A DNA stretch of 64,000 nt. Source: Pseudomonas mendocina (GTDB lineage Bacteria; Pseudomonadota; Gammaproteobacteria; Pseudomonadales; Pseudomonadaceae). The notes beneath the pieces are model-generated. The model ran no database searches, was not told the origin of the DNA, and worked only from the letters and a program-made list of their open reading frames with translations. Below are positions 29,728 to 38,771 of the stretch, piece after piece. The stretch's first letter is position 1, and each line of letters starts with the position of its first letter. The stretch is taken from positions 2,604,001 to 2,668,000 of the forward strand of contig NZ_LR134290.1 of the NCBI RefSeq assembly GCF_900636545.1, read 5' to 3'. The position numbers and the translations under genes are program-made.

Positions 29728-31478
29728 CGGACGGGCTCCAGGGTGACCAGGGCACTGCGCGGCGGCAATTGCGTTTGGCGCAGGTCGGCATCATCGATAC
29801 GCAGGGTGTACAGACGCTCGCCATGCATGGCTTCGGCAGGCAGGGACACGACGCCGGTACCCAGGTTGATGGCGATGCCCAGTGCCGGCCCGTTGCCGAG
29901 CCGCCAGCGCGCCAGTACGGCGCCGTCGCCCAGTACTTGCACACCGAGGCTGCGAGCCTCCTGCAAGCCGGCCAGCAAACGACTGTGGCGCACTTGTAAA
30001 AGGCCGCGATAGAAAGCCAGCCACTCGCGCTGCTGAGGTTCCAGCGCCGGTGCCAGGTCCGGCTGCGAGCGCTGGAAGCTGGCCTCGGCATTGGGGTCGG
30101 CGATGGCCTCGCGGTCGTGCGCCGAATTGAATTGGGAGAAATCCGCGAACTCGTTGCGCCGGCCTTCACGCACGGCATTGGCCAGCTCGTCGTGGTAATC
30201 GGTGAAGAACAGGAACGGCCGCTTGCTGCCCCATTCCTCGCCCATGAACAGCAGCGGCACCATCGGGCACAGCAGCAGGAGCACGGTAGCGGCCTTCAGC
30301 GCATCGACGTCGGCGAGCAGCGTCAGGCGCTCGCCAAAGGCGCGGTTACCCACCTGGTCATGGTTCTGCAGAAACAGCACGAAGGCGTGCGGCGGCAGGT
30401 CGGCGCTTGGCTCGCCGCGCGGCAGGCCGTGACGATTGGCCTGGCCCTGATAGACGAAACCCTGCTCCAGGCAGGTGGCCAACTTGCGCGTCGGCGCCTG
30501 GGCGTAATCGGCGTAGTAGCTTTCGTTCTCGAAGGTCAGCAGCGCATGCAGGGTGTTGTGGCCATCGTCGTTCCACTGCGCATCGAAGCCATCACGCAGC
30601 AGGTGCGCGGCGTTGTGCTCGTTCTCCAGCACCAGGTGCACATGGCGTTGCCGGGGCATTGCCGAGCGTACGCGCGCCGCCAGCTCCTTGAGGAAGTCGT
30701 CATCGTCGATGGCGTGCACGGCGTCCAGCCGCAGGCCGTCGACGCGATAATCCAGCAACCACATCAGCGCGTTTTCGCAGAAGAAATCGCGCACCTGCGG
30801 GCGACTGAAGTCGATGGCCGCCCCCCAGGGCGTGATGCGCTCTTCATGGAAGAACTGCCGCGCATACACGCCCAGGTAATTACCGTCGGGGCCGAAGTGG
30901 TTGTAGACCACGTCGACGAACACCATAAGGCCATAGGCATGAGCCGCGTCGATCAGTTGCTTGAGTTGTTCGGGCGTACCGTAGGCGTTGGCCGGGGCAA
31001 AGGGCAGAACACCGTCGTAACCCCAGTTGCGCGTGCCGGAGAAGGCGTTGAGCGGCATCAGCTGCAAGGCGGTGACGCCCAGATCGGCCAGGTGCGGCAG
31101 GTGTTCAATGACCTGCTGAAAGCCACCGAACAGGCCGACATGCAACTCGTACAGCACCGTCTCGTGCCAGGGGCGGCCGTTCCAGTCGCGGTGATGCCAG
31201 AGGTAGGCCGAATGGTCGACCACCTGGCTGAAACCATGCACGTCCTCGACCTGGCGCCGCGAGGCCGGGTCCGGTACCGACCACTGACCGTCGATACGGT
31301 AGCGATAACGGGTATCGGCCGGGCACTGCAGCAACGCCACGAACCAGCCATCGTCCTGCGCCTGCATCGGCTGCAAGCCACCGTCCTGCAGTTCTAGTTC
31401 CACCTGGCTAGCGCTGGGGGCCCAGAGAGCGAAACGCACGCGTCCATCGGCCATTGGCCGAGCACCATGGCTGTACAT
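29724..31478 (-). CDS. treZ: TreZ, malto-oligosyltrehalose trehalohydrolase
   Basis: Encodes 584 residues (GH13_10). It releases trehalose from the TreY product. An N-terminal CBM48-like domain (RVRFALWAPSASQVELEL) precedes the barrel, with GLRLDAVHAI (nucleophile), LVLENEHNAAHLL (acid/base Glu) and LQNHDQVGNRAFGERL. The ATG at 31478 shares a base with the glgA stop, so the genes are coupled; upstream in-frame sequence to 31727 is a glgA shadow. Confidence 0.95.
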   Translation of the reverse strand: MYSHGARPMADGRVRFALWAPSASQVELELQDGGLQPMQAQDDGWFVALLQCPADTRYRYRIDGQWSVPDPASRRQVEDVHGFSQVVDHSAYLWHHRDWNGRPWHETVLYELHVGLFGGFQQVIEHLPHLADLGVTALQLMPLNAFSGTRNWGYDGVLPFAPANAYGTPEQLKQLIDAAHAYGLMVFVDVVYNHFGPDGNYLGVYARQFFHEERITPWGAAIDFSRPQVRDFFCENALMWLLDYRVDGLRLDAVHAIDDDDFLKELAARVRSAMPRQRHVHLVLENEHNAAHLLRDGFDAQWNDDGHNTLHALLTFENESYYADYAQAPTRKLATCLEQGFVYQGQANRHGLPRGEPSADLPPHAFVLFLQNHDQVGNRAFGERLTLLADVDALKAATVLLLLCPMVPLLFMGEEWGSKRPFLFFTDYHDELANAVREGRRNEFADFSQFNSAHDREAIADPNAEASFQRSQPDLAPALEPQQREWLAFYRGLLQVRHSRLLAGLQEARSLGVQVLGDGAVLARWRLGNGPALGIAINLGTGVVSLPAEAMHGERLYTLRIDDADLRQTQLPPRSALVTLEPVR

Positions 31479-33013
31479 CAACGCAGGGCCCGGCGGGCGT
31501 TGACCTGGCCCAGCAGACGCTGGAACAGCCGGTCGTAAGGTTGCACCGACTGGCGCCAGTAAAGCGGGGAGCGCATGGCGTGGCAGCGCATGGCCTCCAG
31601 CAACTCGGGGTGCTCGAATACCTGCAGTGCGCGGTCGATGGCTTCGCGGTAGGCATCGACGTGCGGCGCATCGAAGAGAAAGCCGCTGACACCATCCTCG
31701 ATGGTATCGGCCAGGCCGCCGGTGCAACGCGCGATGGGCAGTGAGGCATAGCGCTGGGCGTACATCTGGCTAAGGCCACAGGGCTCGAAACGCGAAGGCA
31801 TCAGCAGGAAATCGCTACCCGCGTACAGGCGCCGCGCATCGCTCTCGTTGAAGCCGATATGCACTCCGATGCGGCCAGGATGACGCCGCCCCAGGTCGGC
31901 CATGGCCGCTTCCAGCGCCGGCTCGCCCTGGCCGATCACGCCGATACGGCCGCCGCGGGCGACGATGTGTTCGGCAACATCAAGCGTCAGGTCTATCCCT
32001 TTCTGCTGCACCAGGCGCGACACCACGGCGAACAGCGGGCCGTCAGCGTCGAGATTCAGCCAACGCTGGACATACTCGGTGTTGGCCCGCTTGCCGGCCC
32101 AGTCGCCGGCGCTGAAACCCTGCAGCAGGTGCGGGTCGCTCTCGGGCTGCCAGCTTTCGTCGATGCCGTTGGCGATGCCGCTGAGCTGATTGCCCAGGAC
32201 CTTGGCCCGCAACAGGCCGTCGAGGCCACAGCCCTGTTCCGGAGTGGTGATTTCGCGGGCATAGCGGCGGCTTACGGTGGTCACGTGCTGCGCGTAGGCG
32301 ATGCCGGCCTTGAGAAACGACAGCTGGCCATAGAATTCCAGGCCATCGACGCCGCACGCCGATTCCGGTATCGCCAGTTCGCTGGCACAGCGCATGTCGC
32401 ACAGGCCCTGATAGGCCAGGTTGTGAATGGTCAGCACGGCTGGCGCGCTGGCCTGGCGCCAGGCCATGTAGGCGGGCGCCATTGCCGCGGGCCAGTCATT
32501 GGCGTGTACCAGCTCCGGCCGCCACTGGATACCGGCGTCACCGCTGGCGATCTCCGCTGCGGCCAGGCCGAGGCGGGCGAAACGAATGTGGTTGTCGGCC
32601 CAGTCGCGCCCCTGGGCATCGACGTAGGGCGAGCCGTCGCGCTCGTACAGCGCATGGTTGAGCAGCACATAGACGATCAGCCCATCGGCCAGGTCCATGC
32701 GTCCGATCTGGCAGGGCGGCAGGGCGGCAACGCCAGGCAGTTGCCCGACGATGCGAATCGGCCGGCCACTTTCCACGACCTTGCGATAGCCCGGAATCAG
32801 CAGGCGCATGTCGTGTTGTGGTGACAGCGCTCGCGGCAGCGCGGCAGATACGTCACCGAGCCCGCCACACTTGATCAGGTCGGCGAACTCCGAGGTGACG
32901 AACAGCACGCGCTTACGCTCGGGATGCTCGCTGTGCATCTGCAGGGGTGGCTTGGCTGCGGCGCAAAGGGTGGGCGTGGACGGAATATGTGCGGAGGCTG
33001 CAGCACTTGCCAT
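31478..33013 (-). CDS. glgA: GlgA, glycogen synthase
   Basis: Encodes 511 residues, GT5. The ADP-glucose-binding KCGGLGDVSAALP motif is at about residue 45-57, and the C-terminal half has the expected SRFEPCGLSQMYAQRYAS glycosyltransferase E-x7-E-type block. It has a longer N-terminus than E. coli GlgA (about 25 extra residues). ATG 33013 follows GGAGAGAGAC; ATG 33025 is possible. No glgC (ADP-glucose pyrophosphorylase) is in the window, so the sugar-nucleotide source is not seen. It heads a six-gene operon through glgX. Confidence 0.93.
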   Translation of the reverse strand: MASAAASAHIPSTPTLCAAAKPPLQMHSEHPERKRVLFVTSEFADLIKCGGLGDVSAALPRALSPQHDMRLLIPGYRKVVESGRPIRIVGQLPGVAALPPCQIGRMDLADGLIVYVLLNHALYERDGSPYVDAQGRDWADNHIRFARLGLAAAEIASGDAGIQWRPELVHANDWPAAMAPAYMAWRQASAPAVLTIHNLAYQGLCDMRCASELAIPESACGVDGLEFYGQLSFLKAGIAYAQHVTTVSRRYAREITTPEQGCGLDGLLRAKVLGNQLSGIANGIDESWQPESDPHLLQGFSAGDWAGKRANTEYVQRWLNLDADGPLFAVVSRLVQQKGIDLTLDVAEHIVARGGRIGVIGQGEPALEAAMADLGRRHPGRIGVHIGFNESDARRLYAGSDFLLMPSRFEPCGLSQMYAQRYASLPIARCTGGLADTIEDGVSGFLFDAPHVDAYREAIDRALQVFEHPELLEAMRCHAMRSPLYWRQSVQPYDRLFQRLLGQVNARRALR

Positions 33014-33116
33014 GTCTCTCTCCATTGGGTTGGAACCGACGACGACTCGCCGGTTGGGCGAGGGCCTATCGGAGGAGTGCGATGAGCATGACCGGCAATC
33101 TCCCCCTTACCCTTTT

Positions 33117-33144
33117 CCTGACGGGGCGATCGCGACAAAGGTTC
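33117..33144 (-). promoter_or_regulatory. AlgU/RpoE-like promoter candidate for the glgA operon
   Basis: On the minus strand GAACCT (33144-33139) and TCAGG (33121-33117) with a 17-base spacer lie 104 bases before the glgA start. The last base of the -10 differs from the usual A. Confidence 0.4.
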
Positions 33145-33182
33145 GACCTTTTTTTAACCAGACAGGCGCAACGCGAAAGGTT

Positions 33183-33210
33183 GAACTTTGCCCAGTGCCG
33201 ACACTTCCAC
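33183..33210 (+). promoter_or_regulatory. AlgU/RpoE-like promoter candidate for the CinA-type amidase gene
   Basis: GAACTT at 33183-33188, 17-base spacer, TCCAC at 33206-33210, 34 bases before the start at 33244. It is the divergent partner of the glgA operon element. Confidence 0.5.
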
Positions 33211-33243
33211 AGAGCTCAACTGTTCGCCTTAGGAGAGCGGCAG

Positions 33244-33726
33244 ATGCACAGCATCGAGCAGGTGGTTAATTTTCTCAGCAAGTACAAACTGCGCCTGGCC
33301 ACCGCCGAGTCCTGCACGGCCGGGCTGATCAGTTCGCTGGTGGCGGACGTGCCCGGCAGCGGCCAGGTGCTGGACTGCGCGTTCGTCACCTATTCGCCCC
33401 AGGCCAAGCAGCGCTGCCTGGGCGTCAATCCGGAGACCATCGAGCGCTTCGGCCTGACCAGCGAGGAAGTGGCACGGGAAATGGCGCTCGGCGCGTTACA
33501 GCGCAGCGATGCCGATATCGTCCTGGCCAATACCGGGCTGGCGGAAGCGGAAGGGGACATGGATGGCGTGCAGTGCATCGCTTGCGCGATTCGTCTCGAC
33601 CAGCACCAGGGCATCGTCAGCGAAACAGTGCAGTTCAGCGGTGCGCGCAACGAAGTGCGCGAAGAGACGGCGCGTTATGCGCTGATGCAGCTGCCCTATT
33701 ACTACGAACGCCTGCGCCAGGTTTGA
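33244..33726 (+). CDS. CinA C-terminal/PncC-type nicotinamide-nucleotide amidase
   Basis: Encodes 160 residues, a stand-alone CinA C-terminal domain. Such proteins deamidate nicotinamide mononucleotide to nicotinic acid mononucleotide in the pyridine nucleotide salvage cycle. The family signature LRLATAESCTAGLISSLVAD, the GSGQVLDCAFVTYS stretch and VLANTGLAEAEG (in place of the common TGIAGPGG) are present. That last change is unusual and may affect activity. AGGAGAGCGGCAG precedes ATG 33244. Pseudomonads often have more than one copy. Confidence 0.82.
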   Translation: MHSIEQVVNFLSKYKLRLATAESCTAGLISSLVADVPGSGQVLDCAFVTYSPQAKQRCLGVNPETIERFGLTSEEVAREMALGALQRSDADIVLANTGLAEAEGDMDGVQCIACAIRLDQHQGIVSETVQFSGARNEVREETARYALMQLPYYYERLRQV

Positions 33727-33737
33727 CGGCGCGGGCG

Positions 33738-33765
33738 CTGCCGGGCCGCAAAGGCGACCCGGCAG
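33738..33765. terminator. Hairpin between convergent genes
   Basis: CTGCCGGG (33738-33745) pairs perfectly with CCCGGCAG (33758-33765) over a 12-base loop, between the CinA-type gene and the convergent DUF4142 gene. Confidence 0.6.
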
Positions 33766-33771
33766 GTCAGA

Positions 33772-34296
33772 TCACTCTTCTGGCAGTTGGCCGTTGAGCT
33801 GCTCGGCCCGCTGCAGATGCTGCTCCAGCTTGGGCAGGGTCTCGCGGGCTAACGCGGCAATTTCGGCATCATCGGCATTCACGCCGCGACGGAACAACTC
33901 GATGGTTTCGCGATGTGCGACTACCTGGTTGTTCATATAGGCCTTGTCGAAGCTCGCCTCGCCCCGCATTTTCAGGACCATGGCCTTGGCCTTGTTGAGC
34001 AGTTCGGCGTCGTCGGACACCTCCAGATCCTTGCTCTTGGCCAGATCGGCCAGTTTCTGATTCGCCTGACGATGGTCGTCGATCATCATCTGGGCGAACC
34101 CCTTGACCGCTTCGTTCTGCGATTTTTCCAGGGCCAGCTTGGCCGTTTCGATTTCGGCGACACCTTTGGCCGATGCCTCTTCGACGAACTCCTCGCTGCT
34201 GATCGACTCCGCCTTGTTGGCGGCCTGCAGGCTGGTGACGGCGCAAATGGCAAAGGCGGCTGCGGCCAATAGGGCCAGTGGTTTCAATGGATGCAT
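33772..34296 (-). CDS. DUF4142 periplasmic four-helix protein
   Basis: Encodes 174 residues. A Sec signal peptide (MHPLKPLALLAAAAFAICAV, cleavage near LQA-AN) is followed by a ferritin-like all-alpha DUF4142 domain with VKGFAQMMIDDHRQANQKL, the typical core helix, and SFDKAYMNNQVVAHRETIELF. DUF4142 proteins are exported and often stress-induced; no enzyme activity is established. AGGAGGAACCACC sets the start. Confidence 0.88.
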   Translation of the reverse strand: MHPLKPLALLAAAAFAICAVTSLQAANKAESISSEEFVEEASAKGVAEIETAKLALEKSQNEAVKGFAQMMIDDHRQANQKLADLAKSKDLEVSDDAELLNKAKAMVLKMRGEASFDKAYMNNQVVAHRETIELFRRGVNADDAEIAALARETLPKLEQHLQRAEQLNGQLPEE

Positions 34297-34328
34297 GGTG
34301 GTTCCTCCTGGGGTGTGCGTTCACAGGG

Positions 34329-34356
34329 GTAGAAGGGCCGGGCGAGGGCGAAGTTC
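34329..34356 (-). promoter_or_regulatory. AlgU/RpoE-like promoter candidate for the DUF4142 gene
   Basis: On the minus strand GAACTT (34356-34351) and TCTAC (34333-34329), 17-base spacer, 33 bases before the start. One of the best matches in the window. Confidence 0.55.
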
Positions 34357-34437
34357 AGGACAAATTTGCCTCGGTGAAACCGCGCAACGACAAGCGAAAC
34401 GACCGCAAAGCGCCAGCTGCCGAGGAAAATTCAAGTC

Positions 34438-34465
34438 GAACGAAGCAGCGCCAGCTCGCCTCAAA
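34438..34465 (+). promoter_or_regulatory. AlgU/RpoE-like promoter candidate for katE
   Basis: GAACGA at 34438-34443, 17-base spacer, TCAAA at 34461-34465, 111 bases upstream of the katE start. Confidence 0.4.
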
Positions 34466-34575
34466 AATTACCCGTGGCGACATGTCGTCGCCTGCGCGGC
34501 CGCCATGCCTGGCATGGCCACCGACAATTACCAGCGCGCGGCCCTATGCGTGCTTCCAACAGCCGGGAGTAGCCC

Positions 34576-36714
34576 ATGAGCAAGCAACCGAAAACCGCCG
34601 AGCAGAGCCAGATGGCCGGCAGCGATACGCTCGACAGAAGCAACAGCAACGCCAAGCTCGAACAGCTAGAGCAATTCCGCGAAGATTCCACCGGTGAGGC
34701 GCTGACCACCAACACCGGCGTGCGCATCGCCGACAACCAGAACAGCCTGCGCGCGGGTGAACGTGGGCCGACGCTGATGGAAGATTTCATCATGCGCGAG
34801 AAGATCACCCACTTCGATCACGAGCGTATTCCCGAGCGCGTGGTACATGCCCGCGGTTCGGCAGCTCATGGCTATTTCGAGGTCACCGACCCTGCCACCG
34901 ACCTGACCTGCGCCAATTTTCTCAGCGAAGCCGGCAAGCGCACCCCGGTGTTCGTGCGTTTTTCCACTGTGCAGGGGCCGCGTGGCTCGGCCGATACGGT
35001 GCGCGACGTGCGCGGCTTTGCCGTGAAGTTCTACACCGAGGAGGGCAACTTCGACCTGGTGGGCAACAACATGCCGGTGTTCTTCATCCAGGATGCGATC
35101 AAGTTTCCCGACTTCGTTCATGCGGTCAAACCCGAGCCGCACAACGAGATCCCGACCGGAGCCTCGGCCCACGACACTTTCTGGGACTTCGTCTCGCTGA
35201 CCCCGGAGTCGGCGCACATGGTGCTCTGGACCATGTCCGACCGCGCCATTCCTATCGCCTATCGCTCGATGCAGGGTTTTGGCGTGCACAGCTTTCGCCT
35301 GGTCAACGCCGAGGGCCAGAGCAAGTTGGTGAAGTTTCACTGGCGGCCCAAGGCCGGCGTCTGTTCGCTGGTGTGGGACGAAGCGCAGAAACTCGCTGGC
35401 AAGGACCCGGACTTTCACCGCCGCGGCCTTTGGGAAGACATCGAGCGCGGCCTCTACCCGGAATGGGAACTGGGCCTGCAGGTGATGAACGAGGAAGACG
35501 CGCAAAGCTTCGGCTTCGACCTGCTCGATCCAACCAAGCTGGTACCCGAGGAGCTGGTGCCGGTGCGCGTGGTCGGTCGCATGGTGCTCAACCGCAACCC
35601 GGACAACTTCTTCGCCGAGACCGAGCAGGCGGCGTTTCACATCGGCCACGTGGTGCCGGGCATCGACTTCAGCAACGATCCGCTGTTGCAGGGGCGACTG
35701 TTCTCGTACACCGATACCCAGCTGCTGCGCCTGGGTGGTCCGAACTTCAATGAAATCCCGATCAACCGCCCGCTGTGTCCGTTTCACAACAACCAGCGCG
35801 ATGCGCCGCATCGTCAGCAGATCAATCGTGGCCGCGCGTCCTACGAGCCGAACTCGATCGACGGCAACTGGCCACGCGAAACGCCGCCAGCGCCGAGTGG
35901 AGGCGGTTACAGCTCCTATCCCGAGCCGCTGCACGGCACCAAGATCCGTGTGCGTTCGCCCAGCTTCGCCGACCACTTCTCCCAGGCCACGCTGTTCTGG
36001 CGCAGCATGAGCGAGGCCGAGCAGCAGCACATCGTCGACGCCTACAGCTTCGAGCTGTCGAAGGTAGAGCGCCTGTACATTCGCGAGCGCCAGGTAAAGG
36101 AAATACTCGCTCACATCGACCCGCTGTTGGCCCTGCGGGTTGCGCAGAACCTGGGCATCGATCTGGACAGTACCTCGACGCCGCAAATGGAAGGCAAGCC
36201 GCAGGTTTCTCCGGCGCTCAGCCAGATGAACCTGCTGCCTGGCGACATTCGCGGGCGTCGCGTCGCGGTTCTGCTGACGCCCGGTTGCAAGGCCGACGAA
36301 GTCGCCAGCCTGAAGAAGATACTCGAAGCTGCCGGCGCCGTGACCAAACTCCTGGCGCCTTCAGCGGCGGCAGTGAAGGACTCCGACGGCCAGCCAGTGC
36401 AACCTGATGGCAGCTTCGCCTCGGAGCCGTCGATCACCGTCGACGCCGTGTTCGTCCCGGGAGGCGAGTACGTGCTCAAGACCCTGCAGGACGATGGCGT
36501 GGCCAAGCATTACCTGCTGGAAGCCTACAAGCACCTCAAGCCTGTCGCGCTCAGCGGCGATGCCGCTCAGCTGGCGGCCATGCTGGGCCTGGAAGAGGAT
36601 GACGGGATGCTCGGCGGCGACAGCTTCGATCCGCTGTACATGCGCTTCGAGACGGCGCTCAAGCAACATCGCATCTGGGCACGAGAGGCCCGCGCCAAGA
36701 GCATTCCAGCCTGA
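34576..36714 (+). CDS. katE: KatE, large-subunit (clade II) catalase HPII
   Basis: Encodes 712 residues, the long form with a C-terminal DJ-1/PfpI-like domain after about residue 555 ([18 protein letters not shown]). It breaks down hydrogen peroxide. The catalytic His91 is in [15 protein letters not shown]; the proximal heme Tyr is in [14 protein letters not shown]. The first 50 residues form the polar N-terminal arm of this clade. GGGAGTAGCCC precedes the start. HPII enzymes are usually stationary-phase and stress induced, in line with the neighbourhood. Confidence 0.95.
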   Translation: MSKQPKTAEQSQMAGSDTLDRSNSNAKLEQLEQFREDSTGEALTTNTGVRIADNQNSLRAGERGPTLMEDFIMREKITHFDHERIPERVVHARGSAAHGYFEVTDPATDLTCANFLSEAGKRTPVFVRFSTVQGPRGSADTVRDVRGFAVKFYTEEGNFDLVGNNMPVFFIQDAIKFPDFVHAVKPEPHNEIPTGASAHDTFWDFVSLTPESAHMVLWTMSDRAIPIAYRSMQGFGVHSFRLVNAEGQSKLVKFHWRPKAGVCSLVWDEAQKLAGKDPDFHRRGLWEDIERGLYPEWELGLQVMNEEDAQSFGFDLLDPTKLVPEELVPVRVVGRMVLNRNPDNFFAETEQAAFHIGHVVPGIDFSNDPLLQGRLFSYTDTQLLRLGGPNFNEIPINRPLCPFHNNQRDAPHRQQINRGRASYEPNSIDGNWPRETPPAPSGGGYSSYPEPLHGTKIRVRSPSFADHFSQATLFWRSMSEAEQQHIVDAYSFELSKVERLYIRERQVKEILAHIDPLLALRVAQNLGIDLDSTSTPQMEGKPQVSPALSQMNLLPGDIRGRRVAVLLTPGCKADEVASLKKILEAAGAVTKLLAPSAAAVKDSDGQPVQPDGSFASEPSITVDAVFVPGGEYVLKTLQDDGVAKHYLLEAYKHLKPVALSGDAAQLAAMLGLEEDDGMLGGDSFDPLYMRFETALKQHRIWAREARAKSIPA

Positions 36715-36726
36715 ACCGACGCCAGG

Positions 36727-36751
36727 CCTAGCGCGGTTTTCCGTCGCTAGG
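36727..36751. terminator. Hairpin between katE and the convergent small gene
   Basis: CCTAGCG (36727-36733) pairs with CGCTAGG (36745-36751) around a T-rich 11-base loop. It also covers the stop of the minus-strand gene. Confidence 0.5.
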
Positions 36752-36910
36752 TCGAGGCGGCTTCTCCTGCTGCGCCCCGGTCGAGGGGCGCAGCGGCACT
36801 GGCGCGTCGAGCTGTGAGCCAGGGTCTTCGTTACCCGGGTCGTCCAGCAACCTATCGTTGCTACGCGCTACGGGCGTCCGCCCGATTTCCTTCGGTGTTT
36901 TCCTGTTCAT
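36728..36910 (-). CDS. Small polar hypothetical protein coupled to the Cys-rich protein
   Basis: Encodes 60 residues starting MNRKTPKEIGRTPVARSN, rich in Pro, Arg, Asp and Gly, probably disordered. Its ATG lies one base after the TGA of the Cys-rich copper-storage-like gene, so translation is probably coupled. No domain is recognised. The long in-frame opening upstream to 37066 is only the shadow of the neighbour. Confidence 0.6.
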   Translation of the reverse strand: MNRKTPKEIGRTPVARSNDRLLDDPGNEDPGSQLDAPVPLRPSTGAQQEKPPRPSDGKPR

Positions 36911-36911
36911 C

Positions 36912-37241
36912 TCAGGCTGTCTCCAGCAAGGGATCGTCTGCGCACTGCTGACAAGCATGCGCGCATTCCTGGCAATGCTGACTGGTGTGCTGGATGCATT
37001 CCTCGGCACAGGCCAGACAGGCGATCCGGCACAGTTGGCTGGCCACTGCCACGTAAGGACTGTCACGCAACATCAGGGTGGCCGTGAGGCGGCACAGGTC
37101 TGCGCAATCTCGGCACAGCTCGATGCAACGGTAATGGCCTGCGTCTTTCTCACGCAGGCACGCCGATGCGCATTGTTCACACGCATTGGCGCAACTGCTG
37201 TAGGCGGTGATCTGATCCAGATAATTGTACTGATCTGTCAT
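36912..37241 (-). CDS. Cys-rich four-helix-bundle copper-storage-like protein (Csp/DUF326 type)
   Basis: Encodes 109 residues with sixteen cysteines spaced along four amphipathic helices: CANACEQCASAC, CIELCRDCADLC, CRIACLACAEEC and CQECAHACQQC. This is the pattern of the Csp/DUF326 family, whose members store many Cu(I) ions inside the helix bundle. There is no signal peptide, so it matches the cytosolic (Csp3) type. GGAGG at 37250-37254 fits ATG 37241 better than ATG 37247. It lies upstream of a small coupled gene and one kilobase from the caa3 oxidase genes, which need copper. Confidence 0.87.
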   Translation of the reverse strand: MTDQYNYLDQITAYSSCANACEQCASACLREKDAGHYRCIELCRDCADLCRLTATLMLRDSPYVAVASQLCRIACLACAEECIQHTSQHCQECAHACQQCADDPLLETA

Positions 37242-37637
37242 TTTCATGCCTCCATATATAGCCACTGTAGAAACATTGCGCCGCACCAATAAAGAGCAAC
37301 TTGGCCATACAGATCGCAGCGCGCCTTATAAGCACCTCTTATTTATAAAGAAAAGCCCGAATGGTCTCTTGCCGGGTTTCACTTAAATGGCTTGCCGGCC
37401 ATCTTGCCAACGGCAATATCAGGCAAGCTCAGTTGAATACCCAGGCAAGCGACAATGCCCTGACGACAGCAACTGTAATGAAAAAGTAAATTCACCCGTT
37501 GCGCATGATATACATCCCGCGACTGGCATCTATGCATGTCGACAGTCACTTGAATCGTTAGCTCAAACAATCGGGGGCGGGTAATCGGTAGGGCAGGGTA
37601 AGAGGCTGGAAATGCCAGCCGAGGGCGCTAGTGGCGG
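37242..37637. other. Intergenic AT-richer stretch without a supported gene
   Basis: Contains the promoter region of the Cys-rich gene, an imperfect hairpin AAGCCCG/CGGGTTT at 37353-37379 and a small hairpin GGCTGG/CCAGCC at 37604-37620 just after the minus-strand gene ending at 37638. Two openings of 63-65 codons overlap on opposite strands without ribosome-binding sites and are not called. Confidence 0.5.
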
Positions 37638-38096
37638 CTAGAAGGAGTGATTGGCCTTGATCACTTCGATCATCATGTTGTTTGGCCTGTCCGCTGCGCG
37701 AGCGCGCAGCGGGTCGTGGTGTATATCCCGGCAGGTGAGAATGGAGCGGCTGAACTGAAAATCCCGCTCAGGGTGCGTGGCGGTGACCTTGTCCTTGTCA
37801 CAATCCTCGCAAGGCTGCTCGTCAAGCGCTTCGCTGTGCACCTGATAGCAGTTCGAGTCGACCTCCCGAAGCGAACGCTGGGCTACCTGGGTACTGGGTG
37901 GCGGCTGAGAGAGCATTACTGCCAGCGCCGCTGGCTGAAAGGGTTGCCAAACCAGAAGAACCACCAGGCATGTCGCGCCCGTCATGTAAGGCCACTCGTA
38001 CATCAGTTGGTGCCGATAGGGCATATGCCGTCTGATTCTTCCCATCACCTCTTCGGCCTTGTTCCGAATCGTTGCTGAATCCTTGCATCTGGGCAT
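37638..38096 (-). CDS. Hypothetical protein with one membrane segment
   Basis: Encodes 152 residues. One hydrophobic helix near residues 39-62 (TGATCLVVLLVWQPF then AALAVML) follows a basic N-terminus, predicting an inner-membrane anchor. The C-terminal part has four Cys (SNCYQV, PCEDCDKD, LTCRDI). GAGGGG lies nine bases before ATG 38096 and overlaps the stop region of the upstream gene. An opposite-strand frame (37647-38078) is less protein-like. Base composition is more AT-rich than the flanking genes. No family recognised. Confidence 0.5.
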   Translation of the reverse strand: MPRCKDSATIRNKAEEVMGRIRRHMPYRHQLMYEWPYMTGATCLVVLLVWQPFQPAALAVMLSQPPPSTQVAQRSLREVDSNCYQVHSEALDEQPCEDCDKDKVTATHPERDFQFSRSILTCRDIHHDPLRARAADRPNNMMIEVIKANHSF

Positions 38097-38108
38097 GTGC
38101 GTATCCCC

Positions 38109-38426
38109 TCATTCTTTCGTGAGCTTTCTCATAGCCCACAAACGGGAGATGCGCGTACGGAAAATCGGCTCGCGCGAATAGGTTGGCAACTGCTTGGTAT
38201 TACAGTGTTTGACCGCTTCGCTGATCGACTCGCCATTCTCTTCCAGCGTCATATCGAAATGAATCAGTCTGATCACCTCCTGAGTAGGACAACTCCCATC
38301 CAGAACGCGGACGAGTTGCCGTTCTTTATGGGCAACGGTAAGCACGATGCTGCCGTCCGGCCTTGGCGTCATATCAACTTCATAATTGGCTAGCGCCGAT
38401 CTAATACTTTCCAAGTCGTGTTTCAT
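38109..38426 (-). CDS. Hypothetical protein, first gene of a small operon in an AT-richer patch
   Basis: Encodes 105 residues beginning MKHDLESIRSALANYEVDM. The first 70 residues look like a compact alpha/beta fold (GSIVLTVAHKERQLVRVL), with an Arg-rich end. GGAGATACTC sets the start at 38426; an in-frame ATG at 38450 is possible. The gene at 38096 follows after 12 bases. I recognise no family. Confidence 0.6.
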   Translation of the reverse strand: MKHDLESIRSALANYEVDMTPRPDGSIVLTVAHKERQLVRVLDGSCPTQEVIRLIHFDMTLEENGESISEAVKHCNTKQLPTYSREPIFRTRISRLWAMRKLTKE

Positions 38427-38771
38427 GAGTATCTCCTTAATGGCACTCATGAAACATAACGGTGATTTTCGCTAACACCAACAGTTGGGACGATTGGTAA
38501 AAAAAAAATTCAAAGTGACATCATTTACCGAAGTTATACAAAATTTCTGCACACACGAATCAGTTCAAAAAGAATCGGAGACTTGGAAATGCGACGATAA
38601 CTTTATTGTTTGCATACAGCATCTTGCGCCAGAGCAATAAGTCAACTGGTTCGCAGTGACAGAAAAAATACCCTGAACCAAATGCGCGTCACGCTTTCAC
38701 CGAAACGCCCAGAGGCTGTCGGCAGACTTGGATTGAAGTTGTACAAGAAGTTAGCGCGCACGAAGAACGCG
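38427..38771. other. AT-rich intergenic stretch, no gene seen
   Basis: Clearly more AT-rich than the window, with an A9 run near 38500. It contains the upstream region of the 38426 gene and, at 38753-38773, a hairpin AGCGCG/CGCGCT that overlaps the end of the oxidase operon and may terminate it. No open frame with a ribosome-binding site was found. Confidence 0.5.

Noticed and set aside
33082..33243. N-terminal extension of the CinA-type gene from ATG 33082, which has a good GGAGGAG site
   Set aside because: The 54 extra residues are not family-like, and the predicted stress promoter at 33183-33210 would lie inside them. ATG 33244 has its own AGGAGA. The upstream site could still make a leader peptide.
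37379..37570. 63-codon minus-strand open frame
   Set aside because: No ribosome-binding site, overlaps a similar opening on the other strand, and no protein-like pattern.
37647..38078. 143-codon plus-strand open frame
   Set aside because: Opposite to the better supported gene at 37638-38096, which has a ribosome-binding site and membrane helix.
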